From Ustilaginoidea virens (lineage: Eukaryota; Ascomycota; Sordariomycetes; Hypocreales; Clavicipitaceae), in assembly GCF_000687475.1 (NCBI RefSeq), contig NC_057320.1:248001-312000 (forward strand): a DNA stretch of 64,000 nucleotides. Direction: 5' to 3'. Below the pieces are notes generated by a model. That model searched no databases. It saw only the letters and a program-made list of their open reading frames with translations, and had not been told where the DNA came from. A program made the translations under genes and the position numbers. Positions 34,167 through 44,030 of the stretch are shown here, one piece after another. Position 1 is the first letter of the stretch; every line of letters begins with the position of its first letter.

Positions 34167-36243
34167 ATGGCGACGCTTGTCCACGTCGGTCACTTTGGCC
34201 GTCCTCTCTGCAGCGGCCAGGCCCTGCCGCTGCTTCTCGCTGGAATACTGGCCGCCGCGCTGGCAATCAAAGCCGCCGCGTGGTGCGCGCGCAAGCGGCA
34301 CCTGGCCGAGATCCCGCTCGCCAACCCTCCTAGCTGGCTCTTCTTCAGCCGCCCGGCCGAGGTAACCAATTCGCTGCGTGCCTCGTCCCAAACTTCAGAA
34401 GTCTAACCGTCCCGACGCGCCAGCGCGTGGCGCTCGTGCGATCGGCCGCCGAGGCCCTCCTCCGGGCCAGGGACGACTTCCCCCACGGCCCTTTTCGTTT
34501 TCTCTCCGACTGGGGCGAGCTGCTCATCCTGCCGCCCGAGTTCGCCGAAGAGATTCGCAACGAGCCGAAGCTGAGCTTTGGCCTCGCCGCCATGCGGGTG
34601 AGTCCAGTGCCCCCCCCTCCCCATATACCAAACGGGCCAGGGGCCGGTGCCGACATGTTTGTTTGCTGGCCGATGAACTGAGGCTGGGCGCGCGCAGGAC
34701 AATCACGCCAATATCCCGGGCTTCGAGACGGTCAGAATCGTCGGACGAGACGACCAGCTGCTACAGGCCGTGGCGAGGAAGCACTTGACAAAGCATCTGG
34801 GTAAGAAGCCTCCGTCTCCACGCGTACTCCGAAAAAATCCCTGTGAACGTAATGGCTGACCTGGGCCGGGGTAACAACAAAAAAAAATAAAAAAATAAAG
34901 CAAAGGCTATCGAGCCCCTCTGCGCGGAAGCATCGCTCGCCCTGGCCGTCAACTTGGGCGAATCGCCCGGTGAGTGAGGTTTTTCCCCGCCTGAGCAGCG
35001 AGAACAAACAAGGGGGGCAGACCGGCTCGGACGACTTGGCAGCAAGGAGCTGACGGCGAACTGGTTTCTCTGCGTTTGCCGCGAGGACAGACTGGCAGAC
35101 GGTGCGTCTGCAGCCCGCGGTGCTGGACATCATCGCGCGGCTCTCGTCGCGCGTCTACCTCGGGGAGCAGCTGTGCCGCAGCCAGGACTGGCTGGCGGTG
35201 ACCAAGACGTACGCGACGGCCTTTTACGCGGCGTCGTCGAAGCTGCGCATGTTCCCGCGCGCGCTGCGGCCCCTCGTGCACTGGTGGATGCCCGAGTGCC
35301 GGCGGCTGCGGGCGCAGCGCCGCGCGGCCGAGGCCATCATCCGGCCGCTGGTCCGGCGGCGCCAGCAGGCAAAGCAGGCGGCGGCGGCGGCCGGCCATCC
35401 CGCGCCGGTGTTCCACGACGCGCTCGAGTGGGCGGAGCAGGAGGCGGCAACGGCGGCGGCGGCGGCGGCGGCCGGCCGGTCCCGGAGCTGCGACCCGGTC
35501 GTCTTCCAGCTGGCCTTGTCGCTGCTGGCCATCCACACCACGTACGACCTGCTGCAGCAGGCCATGACGGACCTGGCCAGCAATCCGCAGTACATCGGGC
35601 CGCTGCGGGACGAGGTGGCGCGCGTCGTCGGCCAAGACGGGTGGAGCAAGGCGTCCCTGTACAAGATGAAGCTGCTCGACAGCGCGCTCAAGGAAACCCA
35701 GCGCCTCAAGCCAGGCAGCATCGGTGAGTCTGAAAAAAAAAAAAAGAGTCCCAGACCGAAAAAGAATGCGGGTTTCGGAAGCTGACGGTCCGGCCGCGCC
35801 AAGTCACCATGAGGAGAGTCGCCACCGACGACGTGGCGCTGTCCAGCGGCCTCGTCCTCAAAAAGGGCACGCGGGTCAACGTCGACAATCGCCGCATGAC
35901 CGACGCCGCCGTCTACGCGGACCCGCGCGTCTACAACCCGTGGCGCTTCTACCAGATGCGCCTGCAGCCCGGAAAGGAGCACGTTGCGCAGCTGGTGTCC
36001 ACCAGCCCGGACCATCTGGGCTTCGGCCACGGCCTCCACTCGTGCCCCGGCCGCTTCTTCGCGGCAAACGAGGTCAAGGTGGCGCTCGGCCACATGCTGC
36101 TCAAGTACGACTGGAAGCTGGCCCCGGCGACGGACAAGACGCCCGACTGCAGGGGGATGCTTGCCAAGGCGAGCCCTACCACGGACGTAATGATTCGGCG
36201 ACGCCACGACGAGGCGGACACGGGTGCTGCGGCTCGAGAGTAA
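34167..36243 (+). CDS. P450-2: Cytochrome P450, gibberellin 20-oxidase type (P450-2, CYP68B-like)
   Basis: Six exons: 34167-34361, 34424-34597, 34698-34800, 34901-34969, 35091-35723, 35804-36243; 537 aa. In F. fujikuroi this enzyme removes C-20 from GA14 to make GA4. Seen: an N-terminal membrane anchor (about 20-40), the I-helix stretch AIHTTYDLL (this family's variant of AGxDT), the K-helix ETQR, and the heme signature FGHGLHSCPGRFF with ligand Cys472. Segments such as IPGFETV and NVDNRR recall Fusarium P450-2. An alanine run encoded by GCG repeats (about 35445-35475) expands a variable loop. The last acceptor (35803) was chosen because it alone restores the VTMRR block after the K-helix region. 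It is divergent from cps/ks and convergent with P450-1. Assignment to P450-2 rather than another CYP68 is from memory of the family. Confidence 0.88.
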
Positions 36244-36540
36244 AGTGGTGCGTTGGTTGGGGGGGGAAGAGAATGGGGATGGGAATGGATGAGAGCTCGG
36301 CTCTTGCTCTTGTCCCCAGTTGTGAAGTAGAAAAGGAGCCGAGGCAGTCCCCACGGGCGGGAAGGGGGGCGCAGAACTGTATAAGCGAGATGCGGCCTGT
36401 GTCAGTGTCAACTTTCAAGCGACAGTGGAGGACCGCGGGGGACGCCTAGTTTAAACTTTGCATAGGCGGCTTTGCAGATGCACACGGTTGCCAAGAGCAC
36501 AAGGCCCTGCCGCCCGGGGTTGCGAGTTACGAGACTCATG
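36244..36540. other. 3' intergenic region of P450-2
   Basis: A short spacer between P450-2 and the 9-bp target duplication of the downstream transposon. I see no gene and no clear terminator. Confidence 0.3.
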
Positions 36541-36549
36541 CTGGTACAT

Positions 36550-37124
36550 GAGTACGTAAACAGAGCGGGAAGGGTTTTCGAACACACCGGGAACGCTAAG
36601 CCTAAAAGAGAACTTATACCTTTGCACATATTTTGCCGCAATTTTCTTCCTTCCTGCTACTCTATACACATTTCTCCTTTCTACACCACCACACACAGTA
36701 TCACGACTTTTACCTACATAATGGCTTCAGAAGCAACCCCGACGCCCTATATTATCCCTTTATCTGATATTAAGTATGGATACCATATATCACAAGATGC
36801 AATTACTGCGATTCAGGACCCAACGTCTTGAGGGCTTTATATGCACTATTGGCAGTAAAAAACGCAATCCTCATACGACTTTAGTGGTAAATAACATATT
36901 ACGATGTAATGCCGCTAAAGTCGTCATTATCGCCAATAGGCATAAAGTAGAGGCATTTACAATACTTCGCCGCATAAGACTAATTGCCCCTAGTAGCAGG
37001 AAGGAAGAGAAATGCGGCACGGCACGTCTCTACTTATAGAAAATATATGCAAAGGTACAAGTTCTCTTTTAGGCTTAGCGTTCCCGGTGTGTTCGAAAAC
37101 CCTTCCCGCTCTGTTTACGTGCTC
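36550..37124. mobile_element. MULE-like non-autonomous transposon
   Basis: 575 bp with long terminal inverted repeats (about 95-110 bp, starting GAG(T/C)ACGTAAACAGAGCGGG). It is flanked by the 9-bp direct repeat CTGGTACAT (36541-36549 and 37125-37133), the duplication length typical of Mutator-like elements. The centre has a second inverted pair around GACTTTAG. A frame of 36 codons at 36721-36831 is too short to be a transposase. Confidence 0.8.
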
Positions 37125-37133
37125 CTGGTACAT

Positions 37134-38000
37134 ATAGAAACGTGTCACACAGAGTGAGGTATGTAAGCGAGCAGCGCGTAAGCGTCCTTGATTAGTTACG
37201 TAAGAAATTGGCAAACAGCGCCGCAATTTACAATGCTCTAATGCTCCAATATCACAGAATTGTGTATACAAGTGATGGGAAACAGAAGAGTTAATACGGA
37301 GGAATTGTTAGGCCTTATCGGTCCCTAACGCATAAACAATGACAAAGGAAGGATTTAGACTTTTTTCATACAGCATCTCAGACGTATGCTCGGAAATAAT
37401 AGACTCACGCGAGACCTACGCTACATAAGCGACCCTACCATACAATACATTACAACAAAGCGTAAGCGGAGGCGTGGGGGACGGCATGCAGTATGCGCTA
37501 CGTGGCCGCGACACTGAAATACCGCTCCGCTCTGTCCGAAGCAAGAAAATCCCGCTCCGACTCGATCGCATCCCGACGCTCGCCGGCCAGCAACCCGTCC
37601 GCTTCACAACCGACTTCCTTTGGGCGACCTGACGCTTGGCTTGGCGGCTTCCCAGCTTCCGGCCGGGCGTGCTGCGACGAGATTGGCCCGGATTCTTCCG
37701 AGCGATCTGCATGCCGGGCTAATCACATGCAAGCGGCATCTGTTTTGGGCCAGCCGCCTCCGCCGTCAGCCCAGACACACCGGGGTGTCGATAATCTGTT
37801 TCCGAAAAAAGAAAGAAAAAGGCCGCGCTTGAGAAGCTCTCCGGTATCACGTTTGACCGATCGCTACCGGTAGAACGGGGGTTTTTTCCCCGACGCCGGC
37901 ATGCGCGGCATTTGCATCTTGAAGATTCACACGGGAAGCGCAGAAAATAGAAAGAAGGAAAAAAAAAAGCCTCATGTAAATTCTCGTTACAGACTGCATG
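37134..38000. other. Intergenic region between the MULE-like element and P450-1
   Basis: Convergent 3' ends of P450-2 and P450-1 flank this space. No supported gene. Overlapping short frames at 37416-37873 show no motif. Confidence 0.35.
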
Positions 38001-39811
38001 CTAGATAGACCAAGCCCCTTTCCGTCTCCGAATGGCCAGCTTTGCGGTCGGATTGGCCGTCAAGCTGACGCCGAACCTGACCGGCTCGACGCTGTGGCCT
38101 GGAACCAGTTTGAAGTCGTACTTTAGGAGGATGTGGCACAGCGCGATTTTAATTTCCTCGGCCGCGAAAAACCGCCCCGGGCAGGCATGATGGCCGTAGC
38201 CGAAGCCCATGTGGTCGGCCGTCGCGCTGACCAGCTGAGACGTGTTCTCCTTGCCCGGCTGCTGCCGCATCTTGTAGAAACGGTAGCCGTCGAACTCGTG
38301 TGGCTTCGCGTACACCTGTGGGTCCCAGTGCTTCTTCACCGACACCATGGTGAGATAGCCTCCTGGCAGCACTGTGCCGTCCGATAGCTCCACGTCCGTT
38401 GTTGTGTACCGTCGCATGCTGGCTGGTTGCCAAGGAAGTGGCCCGCTTGTGAGTGCATGTCTTGGGACCGACTTGGAGCAACCCCGGGGAGGAGGGGGGG
38501 GGGGGGGGGGGGGGGTGAACTCACTGATGGCAATGGGCTTCAAGCGCTGGCTTTCCTTGAGCACGCTGTCCATGAGCTTCAGGTTGTACAGCGACGTCTT
38601 GGACCACTCGCCCGTGCCCAGCACCGACTCGACCTCGGCCCGCAGGGGCTGCATCAGCTCCGGGTGGCTGGCCAGGTCGAACAGGGCCTGGGTGAAAAAG
38701 TCCGTGGTGCTGTGCATGGCGGCCAGCGAGAGGCACAGCTGCGAAACCGCCGCGTCGTACGACACCTGGCGCTCCCGGGCAATCTGCTCCAGCCACTCTA
38801 TGGCGTCGTTGTACTCGCACTCTTCCCCCGTCTCCAACGCCAGGATCTTGTCGCGGCGCCGCTGCTCCAGGACCGGGTTGATCAGGTCCCTCGCCTCCCG
38901 GACCAAGGCGCGAGCCGCGGTGCAGTGGGGGAGAAACCAGTGCACGGTGGACCTGAGCCACCAAGGCCAGAGGCGCAGCTCCTCGACCGCGCGAAACGAC
39001 ACCACCGTGTACGTGGACGTGATGCGGAGCCAGCGCGCGTTGCGGCACAGCTCCGGCCCCAGGAACACGCGCGAGATGATGCGCGCCACGATTCTCAAGT
39101 TGGCGTCCTTTGCCCCAATCTCGTGCCACTCTGCGTGAACGGAAAGCGGTGAGCAAAGGGAGATGGTAGAAAGGAAAAAAAGTAAAGAAGGGGGGTGGGG
39201 GGCGGGGGGGATCCGACCTGGGTCATCGGTGTAGACGTCTTTCAAAGCCGACGCGCATTCCTCCGACATGGGCTTCGTGACCAGGGTTAGCTGCTGCGTC
39301 AGCTGCTGCGTGGCAACAATCTTCATGATGTGGCTCTCGGTTGTGCCTTCTCGGAAACCCTCGAACCCAGGGAGGTGGGCGTAGAACCACTGCGATGCGT
39401 CCCGTCCCGTCCCGTCCCGTCCGTCAGCGCTTCAGCAACACGCACATGTTTTCCAGCAACGGGGGCACGGTGCGGCTGGTGTCTTGCCTTGAACGCTGCT
39501 TTTGTGAAGCTCAGCTGGTTGTTGTTGCGGATCTCGTGGGCGTACTCGGGCGGGAGGATCAGCACCTCGCCGACGTCGGCAAGCACGCGAAACGGCGAGC
39601 GCGGGCTCCGGTCCAGCTGCTGCCGCATCATCTCGCCCGCCCGGTGGATAAAGTTCCGCCTGCAGCGCACATTGCTGAGCTCGAACCATCTCTTGCCGTT
39701 GACGAGAGGGAGCGCCGAGATGGCGAGGAGGCGGCAGACGAGTCTTGACAGGTGCTGAAGGCTGACGGCTGCTACGACAGCAGCCAGGGCCATGCTCACC
39801 ATGTAATGCAT
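38001..39811 (-). CDS. P450-1: Cytochrome P450, GA14 synthase type (P450-1, CYP68A-like)
   Basis: Four exons: 39811-39488, 39389-39218, 39130-38525, 38422-38001; 507 aa. In F. fujikuroi this multifunctional enzyme turns ent-kaurenoic acid into GA14. Seen: a hydrophobic N-terminus, the block AAFKWFYAHLPGFEGF created exactly by splicing intron 1, I-helix AAMHSTTDFF, K-helix ESQR, and heme signature FGYGHHACPGRFF with Cys448. Intron 1 (39390-39487) starts with GC rather than GT (AAG|GCAAGA) and contains a GTCCC microsatellite. Intron 2 uses a weak GTCGGA donor. Intron 3 contains a run of about 28 G (C on the coding strand). The correct frame and conserved block after each join support these boundaries. 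It is convergent with P450-2. Confidence 0.9.
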
Positions 39812-40621
39812 CGTCCCGGTTCCGTTACAACAAACGCTGGTGCGGCGGTCGGGCAGTGCTAGAGCCGGCGGAGCGAGGGCAACAGCTTCGTCTCGGCAGA
39901 CATTTCGCTCCTCTTTAAATAATGCAACACACTTCAGATGATGATCGCCCTCGAGGCAGGGTGGTTCTGAAACGAGTGGTCCTCACCGCCGGCCCCGGTG
40001 TAATGGTGTAGTGGCAGGGATGATCCCGGGGAGGGGGGTGGTTTCGTCGGCAGTTGCAACCTGCATCGAGACCACGGGCCACGTCGTGTCGTTTGTCTTC
40101 CATGATGGCAAGTCCAAGGCGGTCTCAGGCGGCGTCCGTCCCGGCCCGGGAGATCCTGGACGCGAGACCTCGGTTCGGGAGGAAGAGTTGCTGGCGAGTC
40201 GCGAAATATTGACGCGTTCAAAAACCGGGAGCCTCAATTCCCGCTTTTGGTTGGTGCATTTTCCTCCGGCTCAACCACGGCCCAGCCTCCAGGCTGAATT
40301 GGAAGTCACCGCCTAGCACCAGACCCTTGGCACCCAAGTGTAGTCCGCTGACCCTGCGCCCTGAAGTCGTCAAGCAGAAATTTGACCTATTCTCAACAAT
40401 CTACATGGGACGCCGGCCCGCCTCGGTGACCCAGCGTCAGCGATAATGGGTTGTTCCACCGGGGATTGACGAGGAGCGATTCCCAAGGACGACGTCATCA
40501 TCACCATCATCATCGTCATCAGGTCTGGGTATCTGTAGGCACGCAACATCCATCCAGGTTTTGTACAATCAGCCCGAGGGACGCCCGGTTTCGTTTTACA
40601 TCATCCTCCCGTTTCCCATAA
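39812..40621. promoter_or_regulatory. Upstream region of P450-1
   Basis: 810 bp between the P450-1 start and the 3' end of the homoaconitase. A CGATAA core (40441-40446) fits the HGATAR consensus. A short CATCAT run lies at 40495-40520. In F. fujikuroi P450-1 and P450-4 share a divergent promoter. Here the homoaconitase gene stands between them. Confidence 0.3.
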
Positions 40622-43272
40622 TCAGGCAGCCTTGGCAAGCTCGTGCTTGACCCATCCCACCAACCCCCCCCTTGCGATAATCTCCTGCAGGTTCTCGGGA
40701 AACTCGCCCACCTTCTCCTCCCAGCGCTCCCCGTTCTCTCCCTCCTGCACCTCAATAACGCTCCGGGCAATGTCCCACGTTAGGGTCCAGCCCGTGCGTC
40801 GGGTGGGTATCTTACTTGCCGAGGGGAAGACGGCCCGAAGCCGCTCCACCAAACGCGGCAGTTCCAGACAAGGCAGCGCATTGTTGATGCCGTTCCGGAC
40901 AAAGATGTTGGAGAAGCTGCCCGCCACAACGAGCGGGATCTCCCTGGCCAGGAGAGCCGTCGCGGCCTGCTCTCTCGAGGAGCCGCACCCGAAATTGAAC
41001 CCGGAGACCAGGATGTCGTTGGGCTTGGTGATTGACCTAAACTCGGGGTCGTAGTTCTCCATGCATACCGCCGCCATGCCTTCCCTCGTGATGTCGTCTT
41101 GATATGTGTACTTGCCAGCGTACATATTATCGCTGTCCAGGTTGTCGGCATCGGCGAATACAATCTCGCCGCTAATCTTGGTCGGGAAGCCCGGGAGGAT
41201 CTTTGTGCCTGCCTGGGCGGCATCACCGCCGGTAGGAGCAGCCGTCTCAACCCTGTCGATGAGAGACTCGAGCTGCTCGAGGGCACTGCCAAGCTTGCTT
41301 TCGATTGTCGCCGGTTCCCCGGTGCCATAACCGCATTTGACGCCAGAGTAGTTCTCCGGCACCTTGTAAACGCCAGGGCCTGAAAGGACCCCGTTCAGGA
41401 CGCTCGCAGCCACAACCTCGGGGCTACCAAGGTATGCATGCGCAACTTGTCGCTGTTAGTCGTCTAAAAACTGGGGAAAAAAACGGAAAAAAAGAAAGGT
41501 TGCAGATATTGTGCAAGTAGCAAGAGGACAACATACGTCTTGATCCGAGTCGGCCCTTAAAGTTTCGGTTTGATGCAGAGATTCCACATTCGCCATCCTC
41601 TAGCAGGCCCGTACCCTATGCATGGTTAACATGAAATTCCGTACGGGGAGGGCGGCGACTACTTGCAAGTCCGATGCATGGGCCGCATGAGGGTGGGAGC
41701 ACAATAGCTCCGGCCTCAACCAACGTCTGCCAGCTACCCTCATCCTCGGCAATGGCCTGCTCCCTGGCTGACGCTGCCGCGATATATAGCTTAACACCAT
41801 CTGCGACCTTGGGAATCTTGCCACCGTTGGCCTTGGCGGCATCCTGAAACACCTTGGCTGCAGCCATAAGGTCTGAGCTTCGCGAGTTGGTGCAGCTCAC
41901 AATGTAGCCCTTGTGTATCTTAATATTCTTCGGAGCGAGATCATGCAGCGGTGTGGAGAGTTTGACCGAGTTGGGACCGGAGATGTAAGGCGATAAAGTG
42001 GAGAGGTCAAGGTAGAGTTTCTTTGCGTAATGCGCTCCGGGATCAGCTCGGAGAGGGTTGGCAAAGAGCTCATCGACCATTTCGTGCGTAATTCGACGTC
42101 GAGTCGTCCGATCCTCCAGCATTGCCGCCTCTGTAGCTTTGTATCGGAGCCAACGCTCCAGTGTTTTATCTATCGGAAACTATGCAGCGACCAATTAGAC
42201 GGGCTCATTGAGAAGAAGCAAAACTGCGGCTTTAGCAGGTGCCATACCATTGCGGACGTTGCAGACCATTCAGTCGACATGTTACTAATTGTCAGTCTCT
42301 CGTCAATCGGGATGCTGGCCATGGTTTCCTCGGATCCCGCGAACTCGACGCTGTGGTTGAGCACATCCAGCGGGAAGAGCCCGCAAAGCGCAACAATGAC
42401 ATCTTTGCCGCGAACGCCCGGTGGTAGGGTGCCAAGGAGATTCACCTGGACGACGGGGGGGCACTGGAACCAGCTCTTCCCGGTAGCGAATATGCCAGCC
42501 GCGTCAGTCCTGACCAGGGCAACCCCCAAGCTTCCCAGCGCTCCGTACATGTTACTGTGGCTATCGGATCCAACGCACAAGGTTCCTGGCCAGACAAAAA
42601 GCTCTTCAACCTGGGCATCCGTTAGCAAACCGAAGAGTCCCTGGTTATGGATCCGGCGCTGAGGGGCTTGCCATGATTTGGTGGCCGATCCCGTGGCCTG
42701 CGCCAAAGAAGTTGACGCCATGCTTCTTGGCAAACTGTTGTATCTGTTCGTACTTCTTCAGGTTGCTGGGGCTCTTGTTCTGTACATCATGATCGAGCGC
42801 AAAGACTAGCTGAGCGGGATCCTTGATCTTGGTAGCGCCTGTGCTCATGAACCTCGTGGCCACAGGCCAGGTATTGTCGTGCGTGAGGCATCTGTGAGGT
42901 TGAATTTGGACGTAGTCACCGCTGCGAACCTCCTTTCCCTCCGGAAGACCGACCGAGTAGCGTTGGAGGATCTTCTCCGTCAGCGTCTGCGGCGTCTTCC
43001 CCTTCTTGCCGAGGGCGATGTCGTGCAGAGCTGGCTCTTGTAGGCTCGCGCGACAGGCGGGGAAAGTTGAAAAAGAATGGCGAAGCGAGGGCTGGTGTAA
43101 TCGTGCGCGCACAAGACTTTGACGACGGGTGGCGTGAACGAGCGCTCGAGCCAGAGGGCCGGTAGCGGCGACCTGGGAAAAACGAAGGATAAATCAGTTT
43201 CTGGGAGGCGTGAGTTTTTCTCAAGACAAGACAAGATAAAGAAACGGTGGTATCTACTGCTCTATAAGACAT
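40622..43272 (-). CDS. lys4: Homoaconitase-type [4Fe-4S] dehydratase (LYS4-like), probably mitochondrial
   Basis: Proposed exons: 43272-43258, 43172-42672, 42610-42248, 42179-41667, 41615-41537, 41445-40622; 764 aa. Homoaconitase isomerises homocitrate to homoisocitrate in the fungal alpha-aminoadipate lysine pathway. Seen: an arginine-rich presequence-like N-terminus; cluster ligands Cys389 (VSCTNSR) and Cys458/Cys461 (CGPC); [15 protein letters not shown]; and the swivel-domain loop GCGSSREQ. Two introns are GC-AG (donors GCAAGC at 42671 and GCAAGT at 41666). Each join restores conserved sequence (GHQIM|VEELF, CIGL|GTGLL). Several usually invariant positions differ ([20 protein letters not shown]), suggesting a diverged paralogue. 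The 15-nt first exon with a GTAGAT donor is uncertain. It lies between P450-1 and P450-4, which are neighbours in Fusarium. It may be the only LYS4, or a duplicate serving another role. Confidence 0.85.
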
Positions 43273-44030
43273 GTTATGCCAAGCGCAGAGGGCAGCCTTC
43301 TGCTTATTTTCAGTCTTGTAAATGAGAAGAGAGACAAATACGAGAAGAAGCAACCTGACTGGTCACTGGAGAAACTCTGATCTGATGCAAAGTGTGGGGC
43401 CGACACCGGAGCATCCCAGACCAATCACGCTCATCGATTCGTAAGCCGACCTGCTTGGTCCCTTCCAAGACATGTTCAGCAGCGAATATCTTGTTTTTTT
43501 TTTTTTTTTTTCGCCCTTTGATGTCCCTCGGGTGAGTACTTGATTGTATTTTCTGTGTGGGCTTTTATCCTCGAAGGTCGGGTAGCTCAGGTTTGGTCCT
43601 CGTCAGCTTGAACTCTTGTCTCGGGGTTAAGCTCAGGCGGCTTATGTAGTTCAGTTCTGAAAGCGGAATGTGTCATTGGTGGGATGGGCGTGCTCTTACC
43701 GCCGGCGTACGGAGCACTGACCCTGTACTCTGTACTCTGTACTCTGCACTCTGTACTCTGTGCGAGTCATGCAGGGAGCTGTCACATGTGGTGTGACGAC
43801 GCAGCGTCGACTCCTTCAACCTCCTCCCCCCCCCGTCGCAGGGTTCGAACTTTCCCTTTCTCGAGGCCAGATGGGTGTCAAGATGCCGCTCAAAAACAGA
43901 GGGCAGCCTTGATCCCTCGCCAGGATGCAATTCCTCGCCACTCAGCAAGAGCAAGGCCCCAGCAACTTCATTTCCAACTTCCCTCGCCCGCCGTTCCACG
44001 AATCTGCCGTCAAGCTGCGCTACCGTCGTC
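43273..44030. promoter_or_regulatory. Divergent promoter region of the homoaconitase and P450-4
   Basis: 758 bp between two start codons that face away from each other. It holds a T-run (43494-43511) and a 7-bp tandem repeat (CTGTACT, about 5.5 copies, 43722-43761). Several ATGs precede the P450-4 start in other frames. No clear GATA site with full HGATAR consensus was found. Confidence 0.35.
43722..43761. repeat. 7-bp microsatellite (CTGTACT)n in the P450-4 upstream region
   Basis: About 5.5 copies with one substitution, roughly 270-310 bp upstream of the P450-4 start codon. Confidence 0.85.

Noticed and set aside
36721..36831. 36-codon frame inside the MULE-like element
   Set aside because: Too short and without a transposase motif. 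Treated as part of a non-autonomous element.
43842..43860. GGTTCGAAC resembling a tRNA T-loop
   Set aside because: No T-stem pairing and no acceptor, D or anticodon arms around it. No tRNA, rRNA or CRISPR array was found anywhere in the window.
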